Source: Azospirillum halopraeferens DSM 3675
Lineage (GTDB): Bacteria > Pseudomonadota > Alphaproteobacteria > Azospirillales > Azospirillaceae
Direction of reading: 5' to 3'
NCBI RefSeq assembly: GCF_000429625.1
Contig: NZ_AUCF01000001.1
Location: 714,220-778,219 of the forward strand
Length of the DNA stretch: 64,000 bases
Shown: piece after piece, positions 28,820-37,790 of the stretch
Layout of the letters: each line of letters starts with the position of its first letter
How positions within the stretch are numbered: position 1 is the first letter of the stretch
Translations under genes and position numbers: made by a program
The notes under the pieces: generated by a model
Told to the model about the DNA's origin: nothing
Database searches by the model: none
Seen by the model: the letters and a program-made list of their open reading frames with translations, nothing else

Positions 28820-30031
28820 CTAATCCGCCGCCTCCGGGTCCAGGGTGAACAGTTCCTGCGGGCGGGCGACGCCGCGCAGCAGGTAGCGGCCGACCGACAC
28901 CAGGCGCTGCCGGCACTCCGGCGACGCCGCGGCGAAGGCGGAGGACAGCAGCACCTCCTGGTCGAGCGACCGGCACATGGCGGCGATCCGGCTGGCCTCG
29001 TTGACGGCCGGGCCGATCACCGTGAAATCCAGCCGGTCGGCGCTGCCGACGTTGCCGTAGAAGACGGTGCCCTGGTGCAGGGCCAGCGAAAAGCGCGTCA
29101 CCGGCAGACCGTCGGCGGCGCGGCGGGCGTTGACGGCGTCGACACGCTCGCGGGCCGTCGCGGCGGCCGACAGGGCGGCCAGGCAGGCGTCGGCGGTGCC
29201 CTCCATGGGGAAGATGGCGAGGATGCCGTCGCCGATGAACTTCAGCACCTGTCCGCCGGCCCCGTGGACGGCGTTGACCACCGCGTCGGCGTAGTCGTTC
29301 AGCAGCGGAATGACCAGCTCCGGGGCCGCCGTGTCGGAGATCCGGGTGAATCCCCGAAGGTCGCTGAACCACAGCACGGCGCTGATCTTGTCCGTCACGC
29401 CGCGGCGGATGCGGCCGGCCAGCACGCGCGCGCCGGCGTCGCGGCCGAGATAGGTGCCGGCCAGCGTCTCGGCGATGGTGAAGATCATCTGGGCGCGAAA
29501 CGCGGTCGCCAGGACACCCACCAGGGTTTGCAGCGACTCGATCTGGGACTCGCTGAATCCCTCCGGCGCGCGGGTGCTCCACGACGAGAAGACGAAATCC
29601 AGCTCACCGATCCGCGCCGTCGCGGCCAGCCGGTAGGCGATGCAGACGTAGTCTGTGGAACCGGCCTCCCGCAGCTCCCTGACCTTGGGGAACTCGGCAC
29701 CGGCCGCGGGGTCGCTCAGGCGCAGGCGCAGGCAGGTGTCGTGACGCTCGTACATGCTGAAGAACGGGCTGCTCCGCCAGCGGTCGTCGGCGTCCGGATC
29801 GCCGGTGGTGTCGTACTCCACCAGCTGCTCGCCGCCGCCGTCGCTCCAGGTCACCACCCGGCCGGTCACCGTGGGGTGCAGCGTGTCGGCGCCCATCATG
29901 CCGCGCCACACGGGCACGCCGGCCTCCTGCAGGCGACGGCAGAATCCGCCCAGGAGTTCCGCCTCGCCGACACCGGCATGGGCGGCGGCGTTGATCCAGT
30001 CGATGATCGCGATGATCTGCAAGGGGTCCAT
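28820..30031 (-). CDS. class III adenylate/guanylate cyclase domain protein
   Basis: A 403-aa soluble protein. The N-terminal ~200 residues look GAF-like (IIDWINAAAHAGVGEAELLG ... FSESQIESLQTLVGVLATAF). The C-terminal cyclase domain has both metal-binding Asp (LWFSDLRGFTRISD and KFIGDGILAIFP) and the transition-state pair in VNEASRIAAM, so it should be active. The nucleotide specificity residue cannot be assigned with confidence. The start at 30031 gives MDPLQIIAI; longer starts (30043, 30100) are possible. It is convergent with mrp; a GC hairpin lies across the 22-nt gap. Confidence 0.88.
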   Translation of the reverse strand: MDPLQIIAIIDWINAAAHAGVGEAELLGGFCRRLQEAGVPVWRGMMGADTLHPTVTGRVVTWSDGGGEQLVEYDTTGDPDADDRWRSSPFFSMYERHDTCLRLRLSDPAAGAEFPKVRELREAGSTDYVCIAYRLAATARIGELDFVFSSWSTRAPEGFSESQIESLQTLVGVLATAFRAQMIFTIAETLAGTYLGRDAGARVLAGRIRRGVTDKISAVLWFSDLRGFTRISDTAAPELVIPLLNDYADAVVNAVHGAGGQVLKFIGDGILAIFPMEGTADACLAALSAAATARERVDAVNARRAADGLPVTRFSLALHQGTVFYGNVGSADRLDFTVIGPAVNEASRIAAMCRSLDQEVLLSSAFAAASPECRQRLVSVGRYLLRGVARPQELFTLDPEAAD

Positions 30032-30116
30032 GGGCGCCACCATAGCAGCCCCGGCCGCGGCGGTGCAGCGCTCCTGCGCCGTACCACCCGGCCATAACAC
30101 CCGTGCGGAGTGCCCG

Positions 30117-30914
30117 CTAGCCGATCAGCAGATCGTCGTCGCTCAGCTCCACACCGCCGCGCTGCCGGGCGAACAGGGCCAGCAGGTGGGGCACGTCGAG
30201 GCCGGCGCGCTCCTCCCCCGCCACGTCGAGGACGATCCGGCCCTCGTGCAGCATGACCGTGCGGTCGCCGTAATCCAGCGCCTGGCGCATGGAATGGGTG
30301 ACCATCAGCGCCGTCAGGCGCTTGTCCGCCACGAATCGGCGGGTGAGGTCCAGCACGAAGTCCGCCGTCGCCGGGTCGAGGGCGGCGGTGTGCTCGTCCA
30401 GCAGCAGGATCTTGCAGCCGGCCAGCGTCGCCATCAGCAGGCTTACCGCCTGGCGCTGGCCGCCGGACAGCAGCCCCATGCGGTCGCCCAGCCGGTTCTC
30501 CAGGCCGAGGCCCAGCTCGGCGATGCGGTCGCGGAAGGCATCGCGGCGGTCGTGCCCCAGCGCCCGGCCGAGGCCGCGCCGGCGCCCGCGCGCCGCCGCC
30601 AGCGCCATGTTCTCCTCGATGGACAGAGTGGCGCAGCTCCCCGCCAGCGGGTCCTGGAAGACGCGGGCGACGTACGCGGCGCGGCGCGGCGTCGGCCAGC
30701 GGGTGACGTCGAGCCCGTCGATGGCGACGCGGCCCGACTCGGGCAGGACGTCGCCGGCCAGGGCCGCCAGGATGGTGGATTTGCCGGCCCCGTTGGAACC
30801 GATCACCGTGACGAACTGGCCTTCGGGAATCGCCAGGTCGACACCGCGCAGAGCGTGCTTCTCCAGCGCCGTGCCGCGGCCGAAGACGACGTGGAGGTCG
30901 GACACCTCGATCAT
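30117..30914 (-). CDS. ABC transporter ATP-binding protein (TrpZ-like)
   Basis: A 265-aa ATPase of the importer. Walker A GSNGAGKSTI, Q-loop VFQDPLAG, signature LSGGQRQAVSLLMATL, Walker B ILLLDEHTAALD, and switch His in VTHSMRQAL. The Glu-His after the Walker B Asp (DEHTAALDP) is typical of the group that pairs with ABC_sub_bind proteins. ATG 30914 overlaps the permease stop (ATGA), so the two are coupled. The long upstream frame is only the shadow of the permease gene. Confidence 0.9.
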   Translation of the reverse strand: MIEVSDLHVVFGRGTALEKHALRGVDLAIPEGQFVTVIGSNGAGKSTILAALAGDVLPESGRVAIDGLDVTRWPTPRRAAYVARVFQDPLAGSCATLSIEENMALAAARGRRRGLGRALGHDRRDAFRDRIAELGLGLENRLGDRMGLLSGGQRQAVSLLMATLAGCKILLLDEHTAALDPATADFVLDLTRRFVADKRLTALMVTHSMRQALDYGDRTVMLHEGRIVLDVAGEERAGLDVPHLLALFARQRGGVELSDDDLLIG

Positions 30915-31810
30915 TTGCCACCCCGCGCCGCGGCCTTGCCCGCCCGCAGCCGGAGCTGCGGCAGGATCAGCGCCACCGCCACCAGGGCCGCGGTGACCAG
31001 GTTGAGGTCGGACGCCTGCAGCCCGATGACATCGGCCGTCAGGGCAAGCTGGACCGCCAGGCGGTAGAGGATCGAGCCGATCACGCAGGCGATCAGCGCC
31101 CACGCCAGCGCGCGCAGGGGCAGCACCGTCTCGCCGACGATGACCGCCGCCAGCCCGACGACGATGGTGCCGATTCCCGACGTCACGTCGGCGAAGCCGT
31201 TGGTCTGGGCGAACAGGGCGCCGGCCAGCGCCACCAGCCCGTTGGACAGGGCCATGCCGACGTAGATGTGCAGGTTGGTGTTGATCCCCTGGGCGCGCGC
31301 CATGCGGGCGTTGACGCCGGTGGCGCGCATGGCCAGCCCGAACTCGCTGGTCAGGAACCACGCCAGCAATGCCACCACCACCGCCACGACCACCAGCACG
31401 AACAGCGGCCGCAGCAAATGGTCCGGCAGCCCCAGCCCGTAGAAGGGGGTGAGCATGGTGTCCTGCATGATGATCGCCACGTTCGGCCGGCCCATGACGC
31501 GCAGGTTGATGGAGAACAGCGCGATCATGGTGAGGATCGACGCCAGCAGGTGCAGGATGCGGAACCGCACGTTGAGTGTCGCCGTCACCAGCCCGGCGCA
31601 GGCCCCGGCCACGATGGCCAGGGCGCTGGCGAGCCACGGGTCGCTGCCGGCGACGATCAGCGTCGCCGCCACCGCGGCCCCCAGCGGGAAGCTGCCGTCC
31701 ACCGTCAGGTCCGGAAAGTCGAGCACCCGGAAGGACAGGAACACGCCCAGCGCCACCAGCGCGTAGACGAGGCCGATCTCCACCGCGCCGAAGAAGGCGA
31801 TCTCGCTCAT
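30911..31810 (-). CDS. ABC transporter permease (TrpY-like)
   Basis: A 299-aa inner-membrane permease of the branched-chain-type (BPD_transp_2) fold with about eight or nine helices. Typical segments are VLDFPDLTVDGSFPLGAAVA near the start and the loop around VIVGETVLPLRALAWALIAC. It forms an importer with the ATPase (30117-30914) and the binding protein (31820-32788), in the order binding protein, permease, ATPase on the minus strand. The gap to the binding-protein gene is 9 nt. Confidence 0.9.
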   Translation of the reverse strand: MSEIAFFGAVEIGLVYALVALGVFLSFRVLDFPDLTVDGSFPLGAAVAATLIVAGSDPWLASALAIVAGACAGLVTATLNVRFRILHLLASILTMIALFSINLRVMGRPNVAIIMQDTMLTPFYGLGLPDHLLRPLFVLVVVAVVVALLAWFLTSEFGLAMRATGVNARMARAQGINTNLHIYVGMALSNGLVALAGALFAQTNGFADVTSGIGTIVVGLAAVIVGETVLPLRALAWALIACVIGSILYRLAVQLALTADVIGLQASDLNLVTAALVAVALILPQLRLRAGKAAARGGK

Positions 31811-31819
31811 GATCGTCCG

Positions 31820-32788
31820 TTACTTCCCGACCACCTTGGTGGCCCGGCCCAGCACGCTGTCGGGGATGGCGAAGCCCATGGACTCGGCGGCGGCGGGGTT
31901 GACCACCAGGTTGGTGCCGCTGGCGACGCGGACGGGGATGTCCGCCGGCTTCTCGCCCTTCAGCACCCGCGCCACGACAGCGCCGGTCTGCTTGCCCAAC
32001 TCGAAATAGTCGAAGCCCATGCTGGCGGCGGTCCCCCGTTCGACGCTGTCGGTGTCGGCGGAGAAGATCGGCAGGTCGGCCTGCGCCCCCACCTGGATCA
32101 GCGCTTCCAGGGCGGAAACGACCGTGTTGTCCAGCGGCACGTACACCGCGTCGGCCTTGCCCACCAGGCTGCGGCCCGCCGCCTGCACGTCGGCCGACTT
32201 GGTCGCCGTCGCCTCGACGACGGTCAGGCCCCTGGCGGTGGCCTCATCCTTCAGAACCTTGACCATGGTGACCGAGTTGGGCTCACCCGGATTGTAGACG
32301 ACGCCGATCCGCCGGGCGTTGGGCAGGATCTCGGTGATCAGGGCGACGTGGTCGCCCACCGGGGCCATGTCGGACAGGCCGGTGACGTTGCCCCCCGGCT
32401 GTTCCATGCTTCGCACGAGCTGGGCGCCCACGGGATCGGTGACGGCGGTGAAGACGACCGGCACGTCGCGGGTGGCGGCGACCACCGCCTGTGCGGAGGG
32501 GGTGGAGATCGGCACGATCACATTCGGCCGCTCTCCGACGAACTTGCGGGCGATCTGCGCGGCGGTGGCGGGATTGCCCTGGGCGCTCTGATAGTTGACG
32601 GTCAGTGTCTCGCCCGGCGTGAAGCCCGCTTCCTTCAACGCGGCGATCACGCCGTCGCGGGTGGCGTCCAGCGCCGGGTGCTCGACGATGGCGGTGATCG
32701 CCACCGTCTTCATCCGATCGTCCGCCAGGGCCGGTGTCGCCAGCGCCCCGCCGAGCGCAGCCGCCAGCACGATCCGCGAAATCCGCAT
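31820..32788 (-). CDS. ABC transporter substrate-binding protein (ABC_sub_bind family)
   Basis: A 322-aa periplasmic binding protein with signal peptide (ISRIVLAAALGGALATPALA, cleavage after ALA). The family segments are AITAIVEHPALDATRDGVIA, then VPISTPSAQAV, VFTAVTDPVGAQLV and PGGNVTGLSD. This family includes TrpX of streptococci, linked to tryptophan, but most members have no known ligand. GGAGG lies 7 nt before the ATG at 32788. First gene of the three-gene importer operon. Confidence 0.92.
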   Translation of the reverse strand: MRISRIVLAAALGGALATPALADDRMKTVAITAIVEHPALDATRDGVIAALKEAGFTPGETLTVNYQSAQGNPATAAQIARKFVGERPNVIVPISTPSAQAVVAATRDVPVVFTAVTDPVGAQLVRSMEQPGGNVTGLSDMAPVGDHVALITEILPNARRIGVVYNPGEPNSVTMVKVLKDEATARGLTVVEATATKSADVQAAGRSLVGKADAVYVPLDNTVVSALEALIQVGAQADLPIFSADTDSVERGTAASMGFDYFELGKQTGAVVARVLKGEKPADIPVRVASGTNLVVNPAAAESMGFAIPDSVLGRATKVVGK

Positions 32789-32944
32789 GCTCTGTCCTCC
32801 CACCATGGTCCGGGTTTCCGCCGGCGCCGTTGCGCGCCAGAATGTTGACCCACAGCCGTAGACGGCACCGCGCGGCCCGTCAAGAAGCCGATTCGGCATG
32901 ACGGGCCGGACAGGCGGACCGGGTGGAGGAAGCCCATAAGCCCC

Positions 32945-33127
32945 ATGACGCCCGGACCGGAGGATCCCCGCGACGCCCGCATCCGCGAGCTGGAGATGGC
33001 GCTGGAGGACGTGGCCGCCGAGGCACGTGCCGCCGGCCATGCCCTGTGCGCCCATGAGGTGCAAATGCGCCTGGAGAACATCGCCCGGCGCATCGAAGAG
33101 GTGCGCCGCACGCTTCACCGGGAATGA
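32945..33127 (+). CDS. possible small coiled-coil protein
   Basis: A 60-aa frame predicted to be almost wholly helical (ARIRELEMALEDVAAEARAA ... ENIARRIEEVRRTLHRE), with charge spacing of a coiled coil. GGAGGAA is about 13 nt before the ATG, rather far. Its stop overlaps an ATG leading into the DUF983 frame. No family recognised. The clean amphipathic pattern makes it more likely real than chance, but it could be spurious. Confidence 0.45.
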   Translation: MTPGPEDPRDARIRELEMALEDVAAEARAAGHALCAHEVQMRLENIARRIEEVRRTLHRE

Positions 33128-33216
33128 TGCGGCACCCCGGCGAACGGCCTACAGTGTTCCGCCCGACCAACGGGACCATAAGAACAACCGCTCCCTTACG
33201 GGGCCAAGGGGTAGAG

Positions 33217-33594
33217 ATGAGTTCGCAATCCTTTCAGCCGCGCTCGAAGCTGACCGCGGCCCTGCGCGGCTTCGCCGGCCAGTGCCCGTGCTGCGGCCGC
33301 GGCGCGCTGCTGCACCGCTATCTGAAGCCGGTGGAGCGGTGCAGCCATTGCGGCGAGGCGTACGGCCACCTGCGCGCCGACGACGCACCGCCGTGGATGA
33401 CCATCTTCATCGTCGGCCACATCGTCGTTCCCCTGCTGCTGTCGGTGGAACAGTCCTACCAGCCGCCGCTGTGGCTGCACTTCGCCCTGTGGCCGACGCT
33501 GGCGCTGGCGCTGACCCTGCTGCTGCTGCCGCGCTGCAAGGGGGTGATCCTGGGCATGCTGTGGGCGACGGGGGCCAGGGAAGCCGGGACCTGA
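33217..33594 (+). CDS. DUF983 family membrane protein
   Basis: A 125-aa protein with the DUF983 signature: an N-terminal zinc-ribbon-like pair (GQCPCCGRGALLHRYLK and VERCSHCGEAYGHLRADDAP) and two membrane helices (IFIVGHIVVPLLLSVE and LWPTLALALTLLLLPRC). Function unknown; relatives in alphaproteobacteria are often near cytochrome oxidase genes, which are not seen here. AAGGGG lies 6 nt before ATG 33217. A longer frame from 33124 is possible. Confidence 0.87.
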   Translation: MSSQSFQPRSKLTAALRGFAGQCPCCGRGALLHRYLKPVERCSHCGEAYGHLRADDAPPWMTIFIVGHIVVPLLLSVEQSYQPPLWLHFALWPTLALALTLLLLPRCKGVILGMLWATGAREAGT

Positions 33595-33604
33595 CCCGCG
33601 GGGC

Positions 33605-35476
33605 CTATCCGAAGGCAAGCGTGAAGGACGCCGGCCGCAGGCCGGCGGCGTGGCGCTGCCACATGGTGCGCCACGCCGCTTCCAGGGCACGGGTGAAGCG
33701 CACGCCGTCGCAGGCGGGCGAGCGGCGCACCCGCTCGCGCAGCCCCGTGCGCAACGCGCCCAGGCGTACGGGGTCGGCGGCCAGCGCCGCGGCGACGGAC
33801 ACGTACGGGTCCGGCCCGTCGGTGGTCAGCTCCGTCAGGCCGGCCGAGGTCAGGTGGGTTACGCCGTGGCGGGCGCAGAACCGCTCACCGCCAAGGGTCA
33901 CCACGGGCACGCCCATCCACAGGGCCTCCAGCGTCGTCACCCCGCCGGCGTACGGAAAGGGGTCGAGCGCCACGTCGATGTCCGCATAGGCCGCCAGGAA
34001 GTCGCGCCGCGGCAGGCCACCGGCCAGAGTCAGGCGGGCGGGGTCGACGCCGCCGGCCGCGAACAGGGCGCGCACGCGGGCTGCTGTGCCGGGATCGCCG
34101 AGCTGGGGTGTGCGCAGCACCAGCCGGGAGTCCGGCACCGCCGCCAGAACCCGCGCCCACAGAGCGGCCACGGCACCGTTCAGCTTCACCAGCGTGTTGA
34201 ACGACCCGAAGGTGGCATGGCCGCGGACGGTGAGGGGCGGCGGTGCCGGCTCCGGCGCGTCGGCGGGCGGGGCCCAGGGGACGTACGCGTCTGGAAGGCG
34301 CACGATGGCCTCGGTCCCGTACGCCTCCGCCCCCTCGGGGCTCTGGCGCGAATCGGAGATCAGGTAATCCATCGCCGGCAGGCCGGTGGTGCCGACATAG
34401 CCGGCCCAGGTCGCCTGCACCGGCGCCGGACGGCGGGCGAACACCGGCAGCCGGTTGCCGAAGGTGTGGCCGGCCAGGTCGACCAGGATGTGGATGCCAT
34501 CGGCGCGCACCGTGCGCTCCAGCGCGTCGTCGTCCAGGCCCGTGGTCCACACCCAGCGCTCCGCCAGGGCGCGCAGCCGGTCGGTGGTGGCGTCGGGGTT
34601 AGCCGTATGGGCGTAGCAGATGACCTCGAACGACCGGCGGTCCAGCGCCTCCAGCACCGGTTCGACGAAGGACCCGACGGGGTGGGCGCGGAAGTCCGGC
34701 GACACCAGGCCGATCCTCAGCCGCGGTGCCGGCGCCGGGGTGGCCGGCGGTGGCCGGTCCGGATGGCGGCGGCCCCACGCGGCGTGGGCCGCCGCCAGTG
34801 CCGCGGTGTCGCAGCGGGCGTCGTATTGCAGCAGCGACAGTCGCATAGCGTGCAGGGAATCGGCCTCCGGGTGGAGGACCAGCGCCCGGCCCGCAGCGGC
34901 CAGCGCCTCGTCCGGCCGGGCCTGCTGGGCCAGCGCCCGGGCGGCGCGGTTGCCCTGCACCTCCGCCCGGTCGGGCGCGCGGACCAGGGCGGCGCGGTAG
35001 GCGCCGTCGGCCGCTTCCAGCCGGTTCATCTCGGCCAGCGCGTTGCCCAGGTTGTACGGGTGCACCCAGCTCTGCGGCTCCAGCGCCATGGCGCGGCGGT
35101 AGCATGCGGCGGCCGCCTCACGCTCGGCCCGGGCGCGCAACAGCACGCCGGCGTTGGCCCATGCCGCCGCGTCCGCCGGGAACAGCGCCAGCGCCGCCCG
35201 GTAGGCGGACGGCGCCCGCGCCGCGGCCGCGCATTCCAGCAACCCCTCGCGGGCGGCGGTCAGGCCGGGATCGATGGCCAGGGCACCGGCATAGGCCAGG
35301 GCGGCGGCGGTGGGATCGCCCTGCTGTTCCAGCACCAGCCCCAGATTGGCCCGCCACGCCGCCACGCCGGGGTCGGCGGCGATGGCCCGTTCGATCAGGG
35401 CCCGCGCCTCCGCCGGGCGGCCGGCCCGGGCGGCGTCCACGCCCTGCCGGTGCAGCGATTCGCCCTCGCCGGCCAC
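33605..35476 (-). CDS. TPR-repeat glycosyltransferase, O-GlcNAc transferase (SPINDLY/OGT) family
   Basis: A 623-aa protein. The N-terminal ~225 residues are tetratricopeptide repeats (such as AAACYRRAMALEPQSWVHPY). The rest is a Glyco_transf_41 catalytic region: FRAHPVGSFVEPVLEALDRR, ILVDLAGHTFGNRL, QATWAGYVGTTGLPAMDYLI, FGSFNTLVKLN, and ALDPFPYAGGVTTLEALWMG near the nucleotide-sugar site. It likely transfers a sugar to protein side chains in the cytoplasm; target unknown. The start is GTG 35476, uncertain. It lies 12 nt after thyX on the same strand. Confidence 0.88.
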   Translation of the reverse strand: MAGEGESLHRQGVDAARAGRPAEARALIERAIAADPGVAAWRANLGLVLEQQGDPTAAALAYAGALAIDPGLTAAREGLLECAAAARAPSAYRAALALFPADAAAWANAGVLLRARAEREAAAACYRRAMALEPQSWVHPYNLGNALAEMNRLEAADGAYRAALVRAPDRAEVQGNRAARALAQQARPDEALAAAGRALVLHPEADSLHAMRLSLLQYDARCDTAALAAAHAAWGRRHPDRPPPATPAPAPRLRIGLVSPDFRAHPVGSFVEPVLEALDRRSFEVICYAHTANPDATTDRLRALAERWVWTTGLDDDALERTVRADGIHILVDLAGHTFGNRLPVFARRPAPVQATWAGYVGTTGLPAMDYLISDSRQSPEGAEAYGTEAIVRLPDAYVPWAPPADAPEPAPPPLTVRGHATFGSFNTLVKLNGAVAALWARVLAAVPDSRLVLRTPQLGDPGTAARVRALFAAGGVDPARLTLAGGLPRRDFLAAYADIDVALDPFPYAGGVTTLEALWMGVPVVTLGGERFCARHGVTHLTSAGLTELTTDGPDPYVSVAAALAADPVRLGALRTGLRERVRRSPACDGVRFTRALEAAWRTMWQRHAAGLRPASFTLAFG

Positions 35477-35488
35477 GGCGGCGTTCCC

Positions 35489-36427
35489 TCAGGCGTCGCG
35501 CCCGAGGGACTCCATCAGCTCCCGCCACTCCCGCTTGGACAGGCCGCTGCCTTCCTGTGCCACCGCCTCGCCGGCCAGCAGGCGCTTCACCACCGCCAGG
35601 CCGCTGCGCGACAGGTGCGCGCCGCCCATGCGGTACTCACTGAAGGCGTCGAACACGGCGGGCACCCAGCGCCGGACGATGTCCAGCATGGCCTCGGCGT
35701 AGACGCGGATCTCGTACTGGGCGTGGGTGTCGGCGCGCAGGGACAGGAAATGCAGCAGGTTGTGCAGATCCACCTTCCAGTACCACTGAGTATAGAAGTT
35801 CAGCGGCAGGTTCATGCGCGCCAGTTCCCGCGCCAGCCCCTGACGGCCCTCGTCCAGGGTGGTGCCGTCCTCGCGCAGGTTCAGCATCTCCTCGTAATGG
35901 GCGTAGCATTGCTCCGCATCGGCGCGCAGCAGGGCCAGCACGCGGGCCGCCTCCTCGCCCTGAAGCACGTCGCCGCGCCCCTGGCGGTTGACGACGGCCT
36001 GGGCGCCGAGCTGATCGGGTGCCGGAATGTAGAACTCCCGGTCGAGGATCGAATAGCGCGCGGAGTATTCGTTGACGTTGGCCGTGCGGTGGCGAATCCA
36101 CTGGCGCGCCACGAAGATCGGCAGTTTGACGTGGAATTTGATCTCGCACATCTCGAACGGGGTCGAGTGGCGGTGGCGCATCAGGTATTTGATCAGCCCG
36201 GCGTCCTCGGTGACCTTCCGGGTGCCCTTGCCGTAGGAGACCCGCGCCGCCTGGACGACCGCGGAATCGTCCCCCATGTAGTCCACCACCCGCACGAAAC
36301 CGTGGTCGAGGACGGGGACCGGCTCGTACAGGATGTCTTCCAGGGCCGCGACGGTGGCGCGGCGGGTCGGGGTCTCAACGGCGCGCTGCCGGTCGATCTC
36401 GGCGCGCTGTTCGGGCGTGATGGGCAT
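35489..36427 (-). CDS. thyX: flavin-dependent thymidylate synthase
   Basis: A 312-aa FAD enzyme making dTMP from dUMP with methylenetetrahydrofolate and NADPH. The ThyX signature RHRX7S is present as [11 protein letters not shown]. Other family segments are [20 protein letters not shown] and [22 protein letters not shown] lies 5 nt before ATG 36427. No thyA is in the window, which fits organisms relying on ThyX. It is divergent from the tmRNA gene. Confidence 0.95.
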   Translation of the reverse strand: MPITPEQRAEIDRQRAVETPTRRATVAALEDILYEPVPVLDHGFVRVVDYMGDDSAVVQAARVSYGKGTRKVTEDAGLIKYLMRHRHSTPFEMCEIKFHVKLPIFVARQWIRHRTANVNEYSARYSILDREFYIPAPDQLGAQAVVNRQGRGDVLQGEEAARVLALLRADAEQCYAHYEEMLNLREDGTTLDEGRQGLARELARMNLPLNFYTQWYWKVDLHNLLHFLSLRADTHAQYEIRVYAEAMLDIVRRWVPAVFDAFSEYRMGGAHLSRSGLAVVKRLLAGEAVAQEGSGLSKREWRELMESLGRDA

Positions 36428-36516
36428 GGCAACTCCACTCCTCGGCGGGGCGCACTCTACCCCGTCCGGGGCGCGGGTGGAGTCCAATTTATTGCGGCGG
36501 CGATGCGCAAGCCCTC

Positions 36517-36545
36517 TTTCATCATCCCGCGGAACCCCCTATATT
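36517..36545 (+). promoter_or_regulatory. candidate promoter of the tmRNA gene
   Basis: TATATT at 36540-36545 is a good -10. TTTCAT 17 nt upstream is a weak -35. The position is just before the acceptor piece of tmRNA, in the gap between divergent thyX and ssrA. Confidence 0.45.
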
Positions 36546-36550
36546 CTCCC

Positions 36551-36830
36551 TGTCGGTCGCACCGACTATGGCGATAAACGCCTTGTGGAATAAGCGTTGC
36601 GGACCCGGGGGCAGTACCCGGCGCCTCCACCAATCTCCCACCGGCGGGGTTCCCGGCGGCGGGTTCATGGGGGCGAAACAGGATCGACGCGCGTGGTAAA
36701 GGCAGGGTCTTCGCCCGGCATGGTTCCGCCGTTATCGGGCCATTGCAATAGTTGCCAACGACAACGTTGCTCCGGTTGCCGTCGCCGCGTAATGCGGTTA
36801 GGTGATCGAAATCAAATCCCTTGGGGGTAG
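36551..36830 (+). ncRNA. ssrA: tmRNA (ssrA), circularly permuted two-piece form
   Basis: Rescues stalled ribosomes and tags the unfinished protein. The acceptor piece comes first: a T-arm-like stretch ending CGCCTCC-A-CCA (CCA at 36630-36632). An intervening segment follows (36633 to about 36668), then the coding piece from 36669 with GGGGGCGAAACAGGATCGAC, which pairs with CGCCTCC as acceptor stem. The tag frame 36754-36792 reads ANDNVAPVAVAA then TAA; with the Ala charged on tmRNA the added tag is A-ANDNVAPVAVAA. The -AVAA end suits ClpXP and the ANDN start suits SspB. Outer ends are approximate (within about 30 nt). Permuted tmRNA is characteristic of alphaproteobacteria. Confidence 0.93.
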
Positions 36831-36924
36831 CACTTCAAGGTGGGGCCGTGGGCCGCCTAGCAACAGAAGGCCCACACTTCTATCGGGGGCGACCGCCCCG
36901 CATCCGGGGGGAGCAGCGCCGTAC

Positions 36925-37413
36925 ATGCCGAAAGAGCAGCTTCGTTATGACAGGATGGTCGAAGCCGCCCTGCGCAGTGTGGTGCGCGATGCCATCGCGC
37001 AGGTCGCCGAGAACGGCCTGACCGGCAACCACCATTTCTATCTGACGTTCCGCACCGGCTATCCCGGCGTGCAGGTGCCCGATTTCCTGCGGGCGCAGTA
37101 CCCCAACGAGATGACGATCGTTCTCCAGTTCCAGTTCTACGGGCTGGAGGTGAACGACACCGGCTTCGCGGTGACGCTCAGCTTCAACAACGTCCATGAA
37201 CGGCTGGTCATCCCGTTCGCCGCCATCACCACTTTCGCCGACCCGTCGGTGAACTTCGCCCTGCAGTTCCAGCCGGCCGAACCGACGGAAGCCGCAGAGC
37301 CGGAGCCGCTGGCCGGGCGCACCGTCGCCTCCAGGCCGGACGACAAGTCCGCCCCGGCGGAGGAGCCCAAGCGGGGCGAGGTGGTGGCGCTCGACGCCTT
37401 CCGCAAAAAATAG
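36925..37413 (+). CDS. sspB: ClpXP adaptor SspB (alphaproteobacterial type)
   Basis: A 162-aa adaptor that holds ssrA-tagged proteins and delivers them to ClpXP. The peptide-binding core includes NHHFYLTFRTGYPGVQVPDF, LRAQYPNEMTIVLQFQFYGL and VIPFAAITTFADPSVNFALQ. An acidic, disordered linker leads to the C-terminal ClpX-binding tail (GEVVALDAFRKK). ATG 36925 is preceded by GGGGGGAG about 11 nt upstream. It lies about 100 nt after tmRNA, whose tag it should read. Confidence 0.95.
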   Translation: MPKEQLRYDRMVEAALRSVVRDAIAQVAENGLTGNHHFYLTFRTGYPGVQVPDFLRAQYPNEMTIVLQFQFYGLEVNDTGFAVTLSFNNVHERLVIPFAAITTFADPSVNFALQFQPAEPTEAAEPEPLAGRTVASRPDDKSAPAEEPKRGEVVALDAFRKK

Positions 37414-37421
37414 CACCGGTC

Positions 37422-37781
37422 ATGCCGTCGGCCCCGCCCGGCGGCTTTGCCGCCCTGGTGTGCGAGTTGCTGGCGCCGCTCGGCGACGTGCGGGCGCGGC
37501 GCATGTTCGGCGGGTACGGCATCTACCGCGACGGCGTGATGTTCGCGCTGATCACCGGCGAGGACCTGCTCTACCTGCGCACCGACGACGAGAACCGGCC
37601 CGCGTACGAGCAGGCCGGCCTGCCGGCGTTCCGGCCCTTCCCCGACAAACCCATGCGCATGCCCTACCACCGCCCGCCCGACTCGGTGTTGGACGATGGC
37701 GAGGAGATGCTCGCGTGGGCCGGCCCGGCGCTGACCGCGGCGCTGCGGGCGCAGGCGGCCAAGCCGAAGAAACGCCGGTAG
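37422..37781 (+). CDS. TfoX N-terminal domain protein
   Basis: A 119-aa protein with the TfoX_N domain: VRARRMFGGYGIYRDGVMFA, LITGEDLLYLRTD, and YHRPPDSVLDDGEEMLAWAG. It lacks the C-terminal TfoX domain of competence regulators. Single-domain members are common in alphaproteobacteria and their role is unclear. It begins 8 nt after sspB, so it is probably cotranscribed. Confidence 0.88.
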   Translation: MPSAPPGGFAALVCELLAPLGDVRARRMFGGYGIYRDGVMFALITGEDLLYLRTDDENRPAYEQAGLPAFRPFPDKPMRMPYHRPPDSVLDDGEEMLAWAGPALTAALRAQAAKPKKRR

Positions 37782-37790
37782 CCACGGCGC

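Noticed and set aside
28805..28832. Terminator between mrp and the cyclase gene
   Set aside because: A 9-bp GC stem is present, but there is no T tract on either side and it overlaps the cyclase stop codon.
33650..36577. 975-aa plus-strand frame opposite the OGT-like gene and thyX
   Set aside because: Shadow frame with Gln/His/Arg-rich composition; the minus-strand genes have clear motifs.
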